Source of the DNA: a virus
DNA: 52,013 nucleotides
Virus record (IMG/VR): IMGVR_UViG_3300032156_000015
Location: 1 to 52,013 of that record
Reading direction: 5' to 3' (one strand)
The position numbers and the translations under genes are program-made. Shown piece by piece: positions 30,206 to 38,002 of the stretch (position 1 is the stretch's first letter; every line of letters starts with the position of its first letter). The notes below the pieces were generated by a model. The model made no database searches, was not told where the DNA came from, and worked only from the letters and a program-made list of their open reading frames with translations.

Positions 30206-30828
30206 CGCCCGAGCGCCTCCCTGTACGCCTTTTCGTATTCCTTGACGCCGTCGATGGCGTGCTGTTTTTGGAGCGCCCAGAGCCGCGCCTCCTCCTGGGC
30301 GATGCGTAGCATGGCTTTGTTCTCGACGAGCTCCAAGAGCCGCTCCTCGAGCGTCTCGGGCGTGGCGTGGACGAACGGGTAGAGGCCGGATGCGTTGACG
30401 ACGGCGCAGCCGAAGCACGCGCCCTCCAGCGAAGCCCGAGTCCAACTTCCTTCCACGAGGTCGTCGACAAGGACGTCTGCCTCGGCAATCAAGTCCAGCC
30501 GGCGCTCATAGTCGATTCCGGCGAGATCGGAAGCGATTGTCACGGAACGCCCCGCCCGCCGGCGCGGCCGGTACTCGTCGGGATCGATGATGTCGGGGAG
30601 CGACCGGCCAGACTGAACGATGACCGGCTTCCCTTCGATAAGGCCCGAAACCTCGGGCCCTGCCTCGTCAAAGAGATGTACGACATCGGCCTCGAGAAGC
30701 CAGCGCCTATCTTCGGCGTCGACCATGTCAACAAGCCACGCCTCGACCGACGTGTAGCGGCGCAGCGCCTTGAGCAGTTCCCAGGGCGAGCCATCGAGCG
30801 GTGTACGGCTGATGATGGCGATCTTCAC
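30202..30828 (-). CDS. Glycosyltransferase family 4-like protein (GT-B)
   Basis: A 208-residue protein from GTG 30828, with GGAGGTATTCC upstream and a GTGA overlap with the previous stop. K-I-A-I-I-S-R-T-P-L-D-G-S-P-W-E-L (2-18) fits a GT-B N-terminal strand. D-L-V-E-G-S-W-T-R-A-S-L-E-G-A-C-F-G-C-A-V-V (~127-148) is the donor-binding E-x7-E-like region of GT4 enzymes, in which acidic residues and A-C-G-x-x-V are typical. Shorter than most GT4 enzymes, so possibly a minimal form. Confidence 0.7.
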   Translation of the reverse strand: MKIAIISRTPLDGSPWELLKALRRYTSVEAWLVDMVDAEDRRWLLEADVVHLFDEAGPEVSGLIEGKPVIVQSGRSLPDIIDPDEYRPRRRAGRSVTIASDLAGIDYERRLDLIAEADVLVDDLVEGSWTRASLEGACFGCAVVNASGLYPFVHATPETLEERLLELVENKAMLRIAQEEARLWALQKQHAIDGVKEYEKAYREALGR

Positions 30829-31553
30829 CGGAATACCTCCTCCGGGTCGCCAAACTCGAAGCAACGGAGCGCCGAGTCGGCGCACAGGTTGACGACGCGG
30901 AAGCCGCGCGCCTTTATCGCCGGCGCCGCGCGCTCGAAGAACGTCCGCATGTGCTCGACCTGGTAGGCCTGCTGCGGGATCGGGTGGCCGGAGTGGCCGT
31001 GCGTCTTCGCGCCGCGGTGCCTCATGTCGAAGCCGACCAGGTAGATGGGGTTCGCGCCGAGCACGACGGCGAGCTGGAGCGCTCCGTAGCCGGAGTTGTT
31101 CCCGCTCCCGATGCCCTCCTCCGACGACCAGACGAACGCCTGCAGAGCGGTCTCGTAGTTGCGGTATGCGGGCAGCACGAACACGTCCTCCGGGAACGAG
31201 CCGCCGCGCGTCATGAGCCACGCCTTGTAGCCCCGGAAGGCCGCGAACTTCGCGGCCGCGCCGGCGCCGTCGGCCATGGCGTCGTACATCCCGGAGACGA
31301 CCCAGCGGTAGTAGCGCTCGTCCATCGAGAACAGGACGGTCGGCTCGAAGCGCTCGAAGGCGCGGTTGATGCCGATCGTGCGCCAGCCCCGGAGCCGCGC
31401 GCAGTCGAAGGTCTCGTACGACGGGCCCCCGCCGACGACGACGCACGGGTGGCCGCGCCAGGAGCCGTCGGGGAGCACCTCGTTGAGGAAGCGGTTGCGG
31501 AGGACGAGCGCCCTGGGGGCGGGCTCGGGCTGGGCGGTCTCCATGCCGTTCAT
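30825..31553 (-). CDS. DUF115/MptE-like Rossmann protein, probable glycan enzyme
   Basis: A 242-residue protein. C-V-V-V-G-G-G-P-S-Y-E (~37-47), T-I-G-I-N-R-A-F (~59-66) and L-F-S-M-D-E-R-Y (~74-81) give a Rossmann-type nucleotide-binding core like DUF115/MptE-like proteins. That superfamily includes Maf flagellin glycosyltransferases and related phage sugar-transfer proteins. I-Y-L-V-G-F-D-M-R-H (~169-178) is the later D-containing strand. It is coupled by ATGA to the connector gene and starts the glycan island. Confidence 0.7.
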   Translation of the reverse strand: MNGMETAQPEPAPRALVLRNRFLNEVLPDGSWRGHPCVVVGGGPSYETFDCARLRGWRTIGINRAFERFEPTVLFSMDERYYRWVVSGMYDAMADGAGAAAKFAAFRGYKAWLMTRGGSFPEDVFVLPAYRNYETALQAFVWSSEEGIGSGNNSGYGALQLAVVLGANPIYLVGFDMRHRGAKTHGHSGHPIPQQAYQVEHMRTFFERAAPAIKARGFRVVNLCADSALRCFEFGDPEEVFR

Positions 31554-32212
31554 GGCGCCATCATGATCGGCTTGCCGCGTTTGAACAAGCGGAGGATATC
31601 ATCGGCCTCCTTGCAGCCGGTGAGGATCGGCTGGCCGGCGGCGAGCTTATAGGAGTAGCGGCCGATGGTCTCTGAGTCGTAGGTCGTCGTATAGGCGACC
31701 GCCCCGTTCTTCCACTGGCAGAGGATGATGGCCGCCGCCTTGATGCCGGCCGGGACGGCCTGGCCGTATGTGCCTACGATGCGCACGTTGTTCAGGCCGT
31801 GCGGGAAGAGCGCGCCCTGCTGCGCGACGCGCCGCATGAAGTAGTCGAACTCGGCGTCGCCCAGGCCGCCCGACTCGCAGTTCAGGTAGACGGAGTTATG
31901 GTCGAAGGAGTAGTAGCAGGTCGGCACTTCTATGCCGCAGAGCCAGACGCCGGAGACGCTCAGGATGTTCTGGCAGAGAGGGAGGACGAGCCGGTCGGAG
32001 TTGTTGCCGTTCAGCCGCAGGTCGAACGGCTTCGGGTACCAGTGGCAGCCGGTCACCCGGTCGATGAGATCCTCGACAAGGGCGATAATCGCGGCCTGGT
32101 CAGCGGACGTCAAGCCCGAAGGCCAGATGACGTCGCTGGCGCTTATGTAGTTCCCGGCAGGCCAAGCGCCTATCGTCGGCGTCCCCGTTCCCGTCCAGGG
32201 AGTTGTCATCAC
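31550..32212 (-). CDS. Head-tail connector (adaptor) protein
   Basis: A 220-residue protein. The helical N-terminus with L-T-S-A-D-Q-A-A-I-I-A-L-V-E-D-L-I-D-R-V-T-G (~34-55), an internal beta domain (L-R-L-N-G-N-N-S-D-R-L-V-L-P...) and a helical C-terminus match head-tail adaptor proteins of the gp6/gp15 type. The start overlaps the upstream stop by ATGA. Confident as a neck protein, less so for the exact subfamily. Confidence 0.7.
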   Translation of the reverse strand: MMTTPWTGTGTPTIGAWPAGNYISASDVIWPSGLTSADQAAIIALVEDLIDRVTGCHWYPKPFDLRLNGNNSDRLVLPLCQNILSVSGVWLCGIEVPTCYYSFDHNSVYLNCESGGLGDAEFDYFMRRVAQQGALFPHGLNNVRIVGTYGQAVPAGIKAAAIILCQWKNGAVAYTTTYDSETIGRYSYKLAAGQPILTGCKEADDILRLFKRGKPIMMAP

Positions 32213-33486
32213 AGCACCTCTGTATCAGGGTCGATGAAATTTTCTCCCGTCTTGTGCCGCCAGACATAGAGCGTCGTCCCCACGGGCACGTCAGGCCGGA
32301 ACGTCACGATGCCGAGCGCGTTGGTTCTCCCGGAACAGATGACATTCACCCCGCCGATGTCCGTCGTGATCCAAACGAGCACGTCGGCGATGGGAAGTCC
32401 GGTTATCGCATCCGTCACGGCATAGTCCTTGGCAACGGGCCCGGTCCCGAGCGTCGCGAGACCGGCCTGAATTTTCGCGATGGCGGCGATCGACAGGGCG
32501 GCGGCGCTGATGGCGTTCGCGGCCATACTCTCGACGATAGCCCGGCCGATGGGGAGCACCTTGTACGCGCTCGTGAAGTCCGGCGTTGTGTCCCAGTCCG
32601 GAGACACCGTGGCGATCCGTCCGGGAGTATAGCCGGTGATGAGCCGCGTCTGTCCCATGCCGATTCCCGACGAGATATAGATGGCGCACCCGACGTAGCT
32701 GTTGGCGACGCCAAGCGCCGATGCCGCGAGGGTGATCGTGCTCGGGGTTGCGGAGACCGCCGTCCCGGTGGTCGCGAACATGAGCCCCGTGAACGCCGTG
32801 ATTTGATAATAACTGTCTGCGGCGATAGGGTCTATGTCCCATGGCCGGTCAATGATCGCAACCTTTCCCGCGGTATATCCGACGATAAGCCGGGATTGGC
32901 CAATGCCCGTGCCGTAGACAATGCTGACGAGGTCTTGGCAATATATGTTGGGCACGGCGCTTGCGGATGCGCCGAGGGTGATTGTCTGCGCCGATCCTCC
33001 GGCGCACAGCCCCTCGTCCTTGACGATGTATCCGCTCTTGAGAAGCCTGTCCCCGGCAACTCCGGCCGCATTATGCACCGCTGGGGATACCGTCTCGTCC
33101 CAGACTGCGTCCGCAATAGAGCCCGCGAGAGAAGTTCCGAACATGGCATCCCAGGTGGCCTGGGAAACGACCATGAACTCCGGCCAAACTTCGAGATAGG
33201 TTGCCGGTTCCGAGTGCACAACCAGGAGCCGCCCGAGCGTCCCGGTATCGACTGCGCTCAAGGAAACTTTATAGAATCCGTGGGCGTCATAGACTGAGGC
33301 CACAAAGTTCGCCCCCTGCTCGCGGACGGCCAGAGTTCCCCCATTCTTGGAGAGCATAATTCCGGTCGTGGCATGGTCAATGGAAGTGATGATTCCCGCG
33401 CCGGTCTCCAAAGTCACGCCGTCGGCCTTATCTAGGAAGGGGCCGAAGTTGATAACCGCTACTGTGCCTTGGCGAAGGAACTGCAT
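32209..33486 (-). CDS. Large virion protein with duplicated beta domains
   Basis: A 425-residue protein. Two related beta repeats, around G-I-G-Q-S-R-L-I-V-G-Y-T-A-G-K-V-A-I (~194-211) and G-M-G-Q-T-R-L-I-T-G-Y-T-P-G-R-I-A-T (~275-292), follow an N-terminal domain resembling phage baseplate/fibre upper proteins (~1-110). An Ala-rich helix (~325-350) links to a C-terminal carboxypeptidase-regulatory-like domain (D-A-I-T-G-L-P-I-A-D-V-L-V-W). Probably a fibre or collar protein. It is adjacent to the LamG gene and 5' of the connector. Confidence 0.7.
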   Translation of the reverse strand: MQFLRQGTVAVINFGPFLDKADGVTLETGAGIITSIDHATTGIMLSKNGGTLAVREQGANFVASVYDAHGFYKVSLSAVDTGTLGRLLVVHSEPATYLEVWPEFMVVSQATWDAMFGTSLAGSIADAVWDETVSPAVHNAAGVAGDRLLKSGYIVKDEGLCAGGSAQTITLGASASAVPNIYCQDLVSIVYGTGIGQSRLIVGYTAGKVAIIDRPWDIDPIAADSYYQITAFTGLMFATTGTAVSATPSTITLAASALGVANSYVGCAIYISSGIGMGQTRLITGYTPGRIATVSPDWDTTPDFTSAYKVLPIGRAIVESMAANAISAAALSIAAIAKIQAGLATLGTGPVAKDYAVTDAITGLPIADVLVWITTDIGGVNVICSGRTNALGIVTFRPDVPVGTTLYVWRHKTGENFIDPDTEVL

Positions 33487-34542
33487 TTATGCCCCCCTCA
33501 TCATTCTCAAGTGATGTTGAACGACGGCGATTGACGGGCCGGTAGGAGCCGCTTCCTCCGCCCCCCAGGTCTGCTCGTGGTCGGTTTCGGTGATATTACG
33601 GTAGGTGAATTTTATCCAAGCGGCGGAGCGGGCAGAGGTGGAATAACGGACATCGGCTATGAGACCATCATATTTTCCCCAGGCAAACGTGCCTAAAATA
33701 ATGCCATTAGCAACGGCATCTATATTTTCGTTATATCCATTTGCCGATTTAACAACATTCCCATTCCTATAAAGATTTAATCTATTGGAAGCAAGAGATT
33801 TATCAAATGTCCCCACGCCATAATGCCAATTAGCCTGACTAGATAAATTCGGATCTGTAATTATCGTTGTTCCAGATGCTGTTGTAATTCCAAAGCGAAG
33901 CATAAATCTATTAGCAAGCACAGCATCCCAGGAATATATTGCCCACCCTAAAGTTAGACTTGTATCGCTAGTATGCCTAATTAATGGTTTGGCGTGGATG
34001 CATGACGGGTTGTACCACACTTCTATCGTCATCGCCCCGCCGGGGTCGTGGTCGGGATGATCGGCGTCGGTCAGGAAATCCGCGTCGCCATTCAGGTCAA
34101 CGGCCTTGTCGATCGGGCCCGCCCCCTGCGCCGAGTCCCCGTCCGCGTCAGTCAGGGTGCAATTGCCGACGCCCTTTCTATCTTTGTAGTTTTTGCCTGC
34201 CGTTGAATATGATTCATTGAGCGCCCAGACGCGTTTGAAATCCGCATCATAGGCATTCGGCGCGTCGGCTCCGTCGCTTGCCCCGGCCTTCCCATAATGG
34301 ATATAGATGATATCTCCGCCCGCCGTATGCGCGGCTATTTTAACGACGAACCGGCCCGTGGCCGCTCCTACCGCAATAGTAAAAGAACGCCGCTCATAGG
34401 AAAGCAGGGTCACTCCATCCGCCGCCGTGAATCGAATATCGTATCCGGTCGCAAGCGCATGAGCCCCGATGTCTGTATCGGCATCGATGAAAACGATGTA
34501 GGGAAAATCCGTCAAGTCCGCATCGATATAGGCGTGCTGCAC
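33487..34542 (-). CDS. DUF2341-LamG virion protein (non-canonical start possible)
   Basis: A 351-residue protein as annotated from GTG 34542. Residues 1-~110 are DUF2341-like (D-A-D-L-T-D-F-P-Y-I-V...Y-D-I-R-F-T-A-A-D-G) and ~145-345 are a LamG lectin domain. The same pair occurs in the tail hub (14174-17359). The frame stays open upstream to 34768. Residues coded there (G-W-S-F-C-K-A-I-T) match the missing first strand seen in the hub (G-W-A-Y-R-K-R-I-L), so the true start may lie upstream, yet no ATG, GTG or TTG is available there. CTG at 34638 is one option. The LamG segment is AT-rich. Probable receptor or glycan-binding protein. Confidence 0.75.
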   Translation of the reverse strand: MQHAYIDADLTDFPYIVFIDADTDIGAHALATGYDIRFTAADGVTLLSYERRSFTIAVGAATGRFVVKIAAHTAGGDIIYIHYGKAGASDGADAPNAYDADFKRVWALNESYSTAGKNYKDRKGVGNCTLTDADGDSAQGAGPIDKAVDLNGDADFLTDADHPDHDPGGAMTIEVWYNPSCIHAKPLIRHTSDTSLTLGWAIYSWDAVLANRFMLRFGITTASGTTIITDPNLSSQANWHYGVGTFDKSLASNRLNLYRNGNVVKSANGYNENIDAVANGIILGTFAWGKYDGLIADVRYSTSARSAAWIKFTYRNITETDHEQTWGAEEAAPTGPSIAVVQHHLRMMRGA

Positions 34543-34771
34543 CGTTATCGCCTTACAGAACGACCAGCCGACGAGGGGTATTATGATTAACCCCTGCCGA
34601 TATAATTTCCCATATTTCCTCCGGCCTCTTTTTGTCAGCCCCGCCGGCGGAACTGGAGGGCCGGGGCCCCGAGTCGCCCCGGAGCCCCGCTCCCCAGGGG
34701 CCGCGCCAGGGATGAGCGCGGCCCGGCAGCCGAAGGGGTATTCGTCAGCGCCTCGCGGCGTCAGACGCTAA
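34543..34771 (-). promoter_or_regulatory. Structured GC-rich gap upstream of the LamG gene
   Basis: A 229-base interval with strong hairpins on the minus strand, e.g. GGGCCGCGC / GCGCGGCCC (34725-34699, 9 bp stem) and GGGGCCCC. There is no U-run, so a terminator is not clear. The lower part is in frame with the LamG gene and may be coding. Confidence 0.45.
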
Positions 34772-35557
34772 TTAAATGCCGCCCCTCTCCATGTAGCGCT
34801 TCATCGAGACGCGCCAGTAGTCGAGGTAGAGCAGCTTGCCGGCCGAGTCGGTATCGCCGGCGCGCACCCCGAAGGCGACGCGCAGAAGCTCGTCCTGCAC
34901 GTAGCCGGAGGTCACGGTGCCCGTCGCCAGGCAGAGCTGCGGCTCCGGCCCGTCCTCGAAGACGAACCAGCGCAGGTTGCCGTCGCCGTCCCAGTGGAAG
35001 GCGAGGATGATCCAGGTCAGGTCCGCGGCGTCGATGCCCGTGTCGATCTCGGTCGTCACCCCGTCCGTGCGGTAGGCGAAGATGAGGTGCGGGAAGCCGT
35101 CGTACTTGATGAAGTAGACGCCGTCCTGGGGGTTCCCGGCGAAGTACCCGCCCGCGTTGATGAGGCCGATGTAGGCGTCCGCCTGGTCGGCGTCCGACAT
35201 TTTCACGCGGCATTCGAGGTAGAGCGGGAAGCCGTCATTGAGCTGCCAGGTCTCGTTCTCCTGGAACTTCTCGATATAGTCGTCGTCGGCGGGCCCGGCG
35301 ATGAGGATGCAGACGCCGTTGATGTAGTCGATGACAACCTCGGTACCCTGGCCGGTCATCGCGATGTCGTAGAGGTCGACCTCGTCGAACAGGAAGTCGT
35401 CGCCCCAGCGCACGGCGTTCTGGAACGTGTAGTCCAGGTACCAGCGCCACTTGTTGTGGTTGATGTGGTAGTTCAGGAAGTCCATGTCCCGGATGAAGAG
35501 CTCCGGGTGGAGGTCGTCAGGGCCGACCCCGGTGTGAGGGAAATAAGTCGAGTCCAT
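34772..35557 (-). CDS. Lectin-fold decoration or fibre protein
   Basis: A 261-residue protein (MDSTYFPHTGVGPDDLHPEL...). Beta-rich with repeated aromatic strands (Y-F-I-K-Y-D-G-F-P-H-L-I-F-A, W-I-I-L-A-F-H-W-D-G-D-G-N-L-R-W-F-V-F) as in concanavalin-like jelly rolls. It lies between head genes and the LamG gene and could be a head decoration or fibre subunit. No specific family assigned. Confidence 0.6.
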   Translation of the reverse strand: MDSTYFPHTGVGPDDLHPELFIRDMDFLNYHINHNKWRWYLDYTFQNAVRWGDDFLFDEVDLYDIAMTGQGTEVVIDYINGVCILIAGPADDDYIEKFQENETWQLNDGFPLYLECRVKMSDADQADAYIGLINAGGYFAGNPQDGVYFIKYDGFPHLIFAYRTDGVTTEIDTGIDAADLTWIILAFHWDGDGNLRWFVFEDGPEPQLCLATGTVTSGYVQDELLRVAFGVRAGDTDSAGKLLYLDYWRVSMKRYMERGGI

Positions 35558-35561
35558 GTTA

Positions 35562-35894
35562 TCACTCCTTTGTCAGAATCTTGGCGAGCTCGCCCTTCCC
35601 GGCTCCGGCCTGGGCGGCCAGGCCGCGGACCTCCGCCATCCCCCGCAGGAATTGTTCGTCGAACCGCCCGAGGGCGGCCCTCCTTGCTTCCCTGTCGAGG
35701 GGAGGCTCGGCGCCCTCCGACACCGGGGGCGGGAACGGCGCCACCTCCTCGACCATGACGCGTGGCCAGACCTTGAGCTCGGCCGCGATCAACGGGTCTT
35801 CGATGACGCGCGGCCTGCGCGTCTCGAGGAGGACGTTGCCGGCGCGGGTCGGGAAGACCCGCGATGCCCCGCAGTTCGTCACCCGGAAGGGCAC
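35562..35894 (-). CDS. Small head-associated protein
   Basis: A 110-residue protein from GTG 35894. The N-terminal half is beta-like (F-R-V-T-N-C-G-A-S-R-V-F-P-T-R-A-G-N-V-L-L-E), the rest helical. It follows the capsid gene by about 30 bases. It could be a decoration or neck protein; no family recognised. Confidence 0.6.
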   Translation of the reverse strand: MPFRVTNCGASRVFPTRAGNVLLETRRPRVIEDPLIAAELKVWPRVMVEEVAPFPPPVSEGAEPPLDREARRAALGRFDEQFLRGMAEVRGLAAQAGAGKGELAKILTKE

Positions 35895-35926
35895 TCTCGC
35901 TTCTCCTATCGTTCAGCTAGCCCGCG

Positions 35927-37036
35927 CTAGCAGTTGTGCGTCAGGCAGCGGATGAGGACGCACGCGTTGACGTTCTCGATGGCGACGTCGATCTTCAGCG
36001 TGTAGAACACGTAGGTCGCCCGGTCGGACGCCTTGCGCTCCGACTCCATGGTGATGTCGAGCTGGATGCCGACGATGAGGTTGCCCTTGTGCGTCAGCAG
36101 GGAGTCGGTGAAGACGCCGGCGCCCAGGATGCCGTCCGCGCCGAGCAGCGGCGAGCCGAGGTTCGTCGGCATGAGCGGAACGTCGATGATGGGGACCTTA
36201 TTGAAGCTGGTCGGCGCGGTGCCGAGGAATACGGCGTCGCCGATCGGCGTCGAGCGCGCGCTCAGGGCGTTCATGTAGTCCAGCGTCACGAGGTCGGAGT
36301 TGAGGAACGCGAAGTTCTGCAGCCCGAAGACCTGCTTGTAGGCCGAGGGCATGGTCTTGAGCGCGATGCCGTACTTGAATTCCCAGTTCCAGGGCGCGAT
36401 GCCCGACTGCTCGGCGATGAGGCCGGGCAGCACGAACGGCGCGCCGGAGGTCGCGTCGCAGGCGTTGAGCAGGAAGGCCGATCCGGTCACGGCGTTGATG
36501 TACTGCTGGCCGGCCTGGGAGTTGACGATGCGGTAGCGCCAGCCGTCGAAGAGGCTGCGCGCGTCGTCGGGAGCGAAGCCGTTGAGCAGATGCATATCAG
36601 AGATCCAGCCGATGTCCTCCAGCTCATTCGAAATCTTTTTGGTCACGAGCTGCATGATGCCGTTCTTGTATTGGTCCGGCGACATGTGGAGCTTGATATC
36701 CTCAAGATCGGAGTCGAAGATTACCACGCAGCCCCGGAGTTCTTTCGCGTTGAGCTGGATGTCGCCCTGCACGAACTGCTTCTTGTACTTCGACTCGTCG
36801 AATTGTCCGGCAGGGACGAGGAACCGTCCGTTGCCGAAGCCGAGCGCTCGGATCCTCTTCTGCGGGCCGGCCATCTTCTCCACCCGGGCGAACTGCTTGA
36901 ACAGCACGCTCTGGTCGACCAGGTAGTCGATGAACTGCGACGCCTCCTCGGGCGGCAGCTGGATGGTCGGCAGGCTGATGAGGTTGTAGTCCTTCTGGAC
37001 CTTCACCCGGTCCAGTAGCTTCTTTACGTCTTTCAC
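35927..37036 (-). CDS. Major capsid protein
   Basis: A 369-residue protein from GTG 37036, overlapping the scaffold stop as GTGA; the longer frame lies inside the scaffold gene. Position directly after the scaffold gene, size, F-G-N-G-R-F-L-V-P-A-G (~48-58) and a C-terminal beta stretch (D-R-A-T-Y-V-F-Y-T-L-K-I-D) fit an HK97-fold major capsid protein. The GTG start coupled to the scaffold gene suggests their ratio is set by translation. Confidence 0.82.
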   Translation of the reverse strand: MKDVKKLLDRVKVQKDYNLISLPTIQLPPEEASQFIDYLVDQSVLFKQFARVEKMAGPQKRIRALGFGNGRFLVPAGQFDESKYKKQFVQGDIQLNAKELRGCVVIFDSDLEDIKLHMSPDQYKNGIMQLVTKKISNELEDIGWISDMHLLNGFAPDDARSLFDGWRYRIVNSQAGQQYINAVTGSAFLLNACDATSGAPFVLPGLIAEQSGIAPWNWEFKYGIALKTMPSAYKQVFGLQNFAFLNSDLVTLDYMNALSARSTPIGDAVFLGTAPTSFNKVPIIDVPLMPTNLGSPLLGADGILGAGVFTDSLLTHKGNLIVGIQLDITMESERKASDRATYVFYTLKIDVAIENVNACVLIRCLTHNC

Positions 37037-37824
37037 TGTGCCCTCCCACCGAAGAGGAATTCGACCGGGATGGACGGCCACTTGTCCACGGTTCCCTTGT
37101 CGCCCTTCTCCACTTCGTCCTTGTCATCGGAGTCCGTGTCGATGGACTTGCGGATGCCCCTGGACTTCTCCAGGGCGTCGAGCCGTTTCTCCAGGTCCTC
37201 GTCCTTCTTCTTCTTGGCCGCGGCGTCGTCGTCGGCGGCCTTCTTGACGCGGAGTTTCTCGTCGCTCCGCAGCCGCTCGAGCTCGAGCCGCTCCTCGGCG
37301 GCCAGGCCGCCCTTCTTGACGTCCCCGCCCTCGTCGGCGGCGCCGCCGCCCTGGCCGATGAGGGCCTCGAGCGCGGTCTTGGCCTTCTTCAGCTCGGGGA
37401 GCTGTCCGATGGCCGCCATGAGGACGTCCTTGATCTTCCGCAGCTCCTCCAGCGTGGCCTTCGAGAGCCTGGCGCCGAGCTTCTCGATCGTCAGGTCCTC
37501 GGCCTTCTCCACGGCGACGCCGGAGGTCGAGACCTCGATGAGCGCCATGATCGACTTCTGGATGGCCTCCGGGAACTCGTCGAAGTAGGTGGCCAGGTGC
37601 GTCAGGGCTCCGGACATCTTCTTGATGACATCCGCCCCGAGCGCGGCCACGGACTTCTTGACGGTCTCCGCGTCGATGGCCTCCTCGCCGAGGAACTCCT
37701 TCAAAAGCTTGATGAATTCGTCCATGAGTCTCCTCCGTTTGATGATGGCGAACTTCTTGCGGTTCGCCCCTTGTTCGACCAGCGAGATCTCGTCGATCTC
37801 GATGTCCTGCAGCTTGCGCGGCAT
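37033..37824 (-). CDS. Capsid scaffold protein
   Basis: A 263-residue protein. Residues 1-34 begin with I-E-I-D-E-I-S-L-V-E-Q-G-A-N-R-K-K-F-A, a motif often found at the start of phage scaffolding or prohead proteins. Most of the rest is highly charged helix (Glu/Lys/Asp-rich, ~115-250), typical of scaffolds. It is the first gene after promoter P38035 and is coupled to the capsid gene. Confidence 0.78.
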   Translation of the reverse strand: MPRKLQDIEIDEISLVEQGANRKKFAIIKRRRLMDEFIKLLKEFLGEEAIDAETVKKSVAALGADVIKKMSGALTHLATYFDEFPEAIQKSIMALIEVSTSGVAVEKAEDLTIEKLGARLSKATLEELRKIKDVLMAAIGQLPELKKAKTALEALIGQGGGAADEGGDVKKGGLAAEERLELERLRSDEKLRVKKAADDDAAAKKKKDEDLEKRLDALEKSRGIRKSIDTDSDDKDEVEKGDKGTVDKWPSIPVEFLFGGRAQ

Positions 37825-38002
37825 GACGGTGGTCCTCCGTTCTCGTTGGTGTTCGCGCTCTGGAGTTCCTCGCGGCGCTTGTGGCGTGAGGCGTCCGAGC
37901 CGCTCGCGTTGTCGCGGCTCATCGACGCCCTGCGTCCGCGTCGCCGGCCGGGGAGGCCGGCGGCCGGGTCAGGGCTTGTGACCCGACAGTCGTCAGTTCA
38001 CT

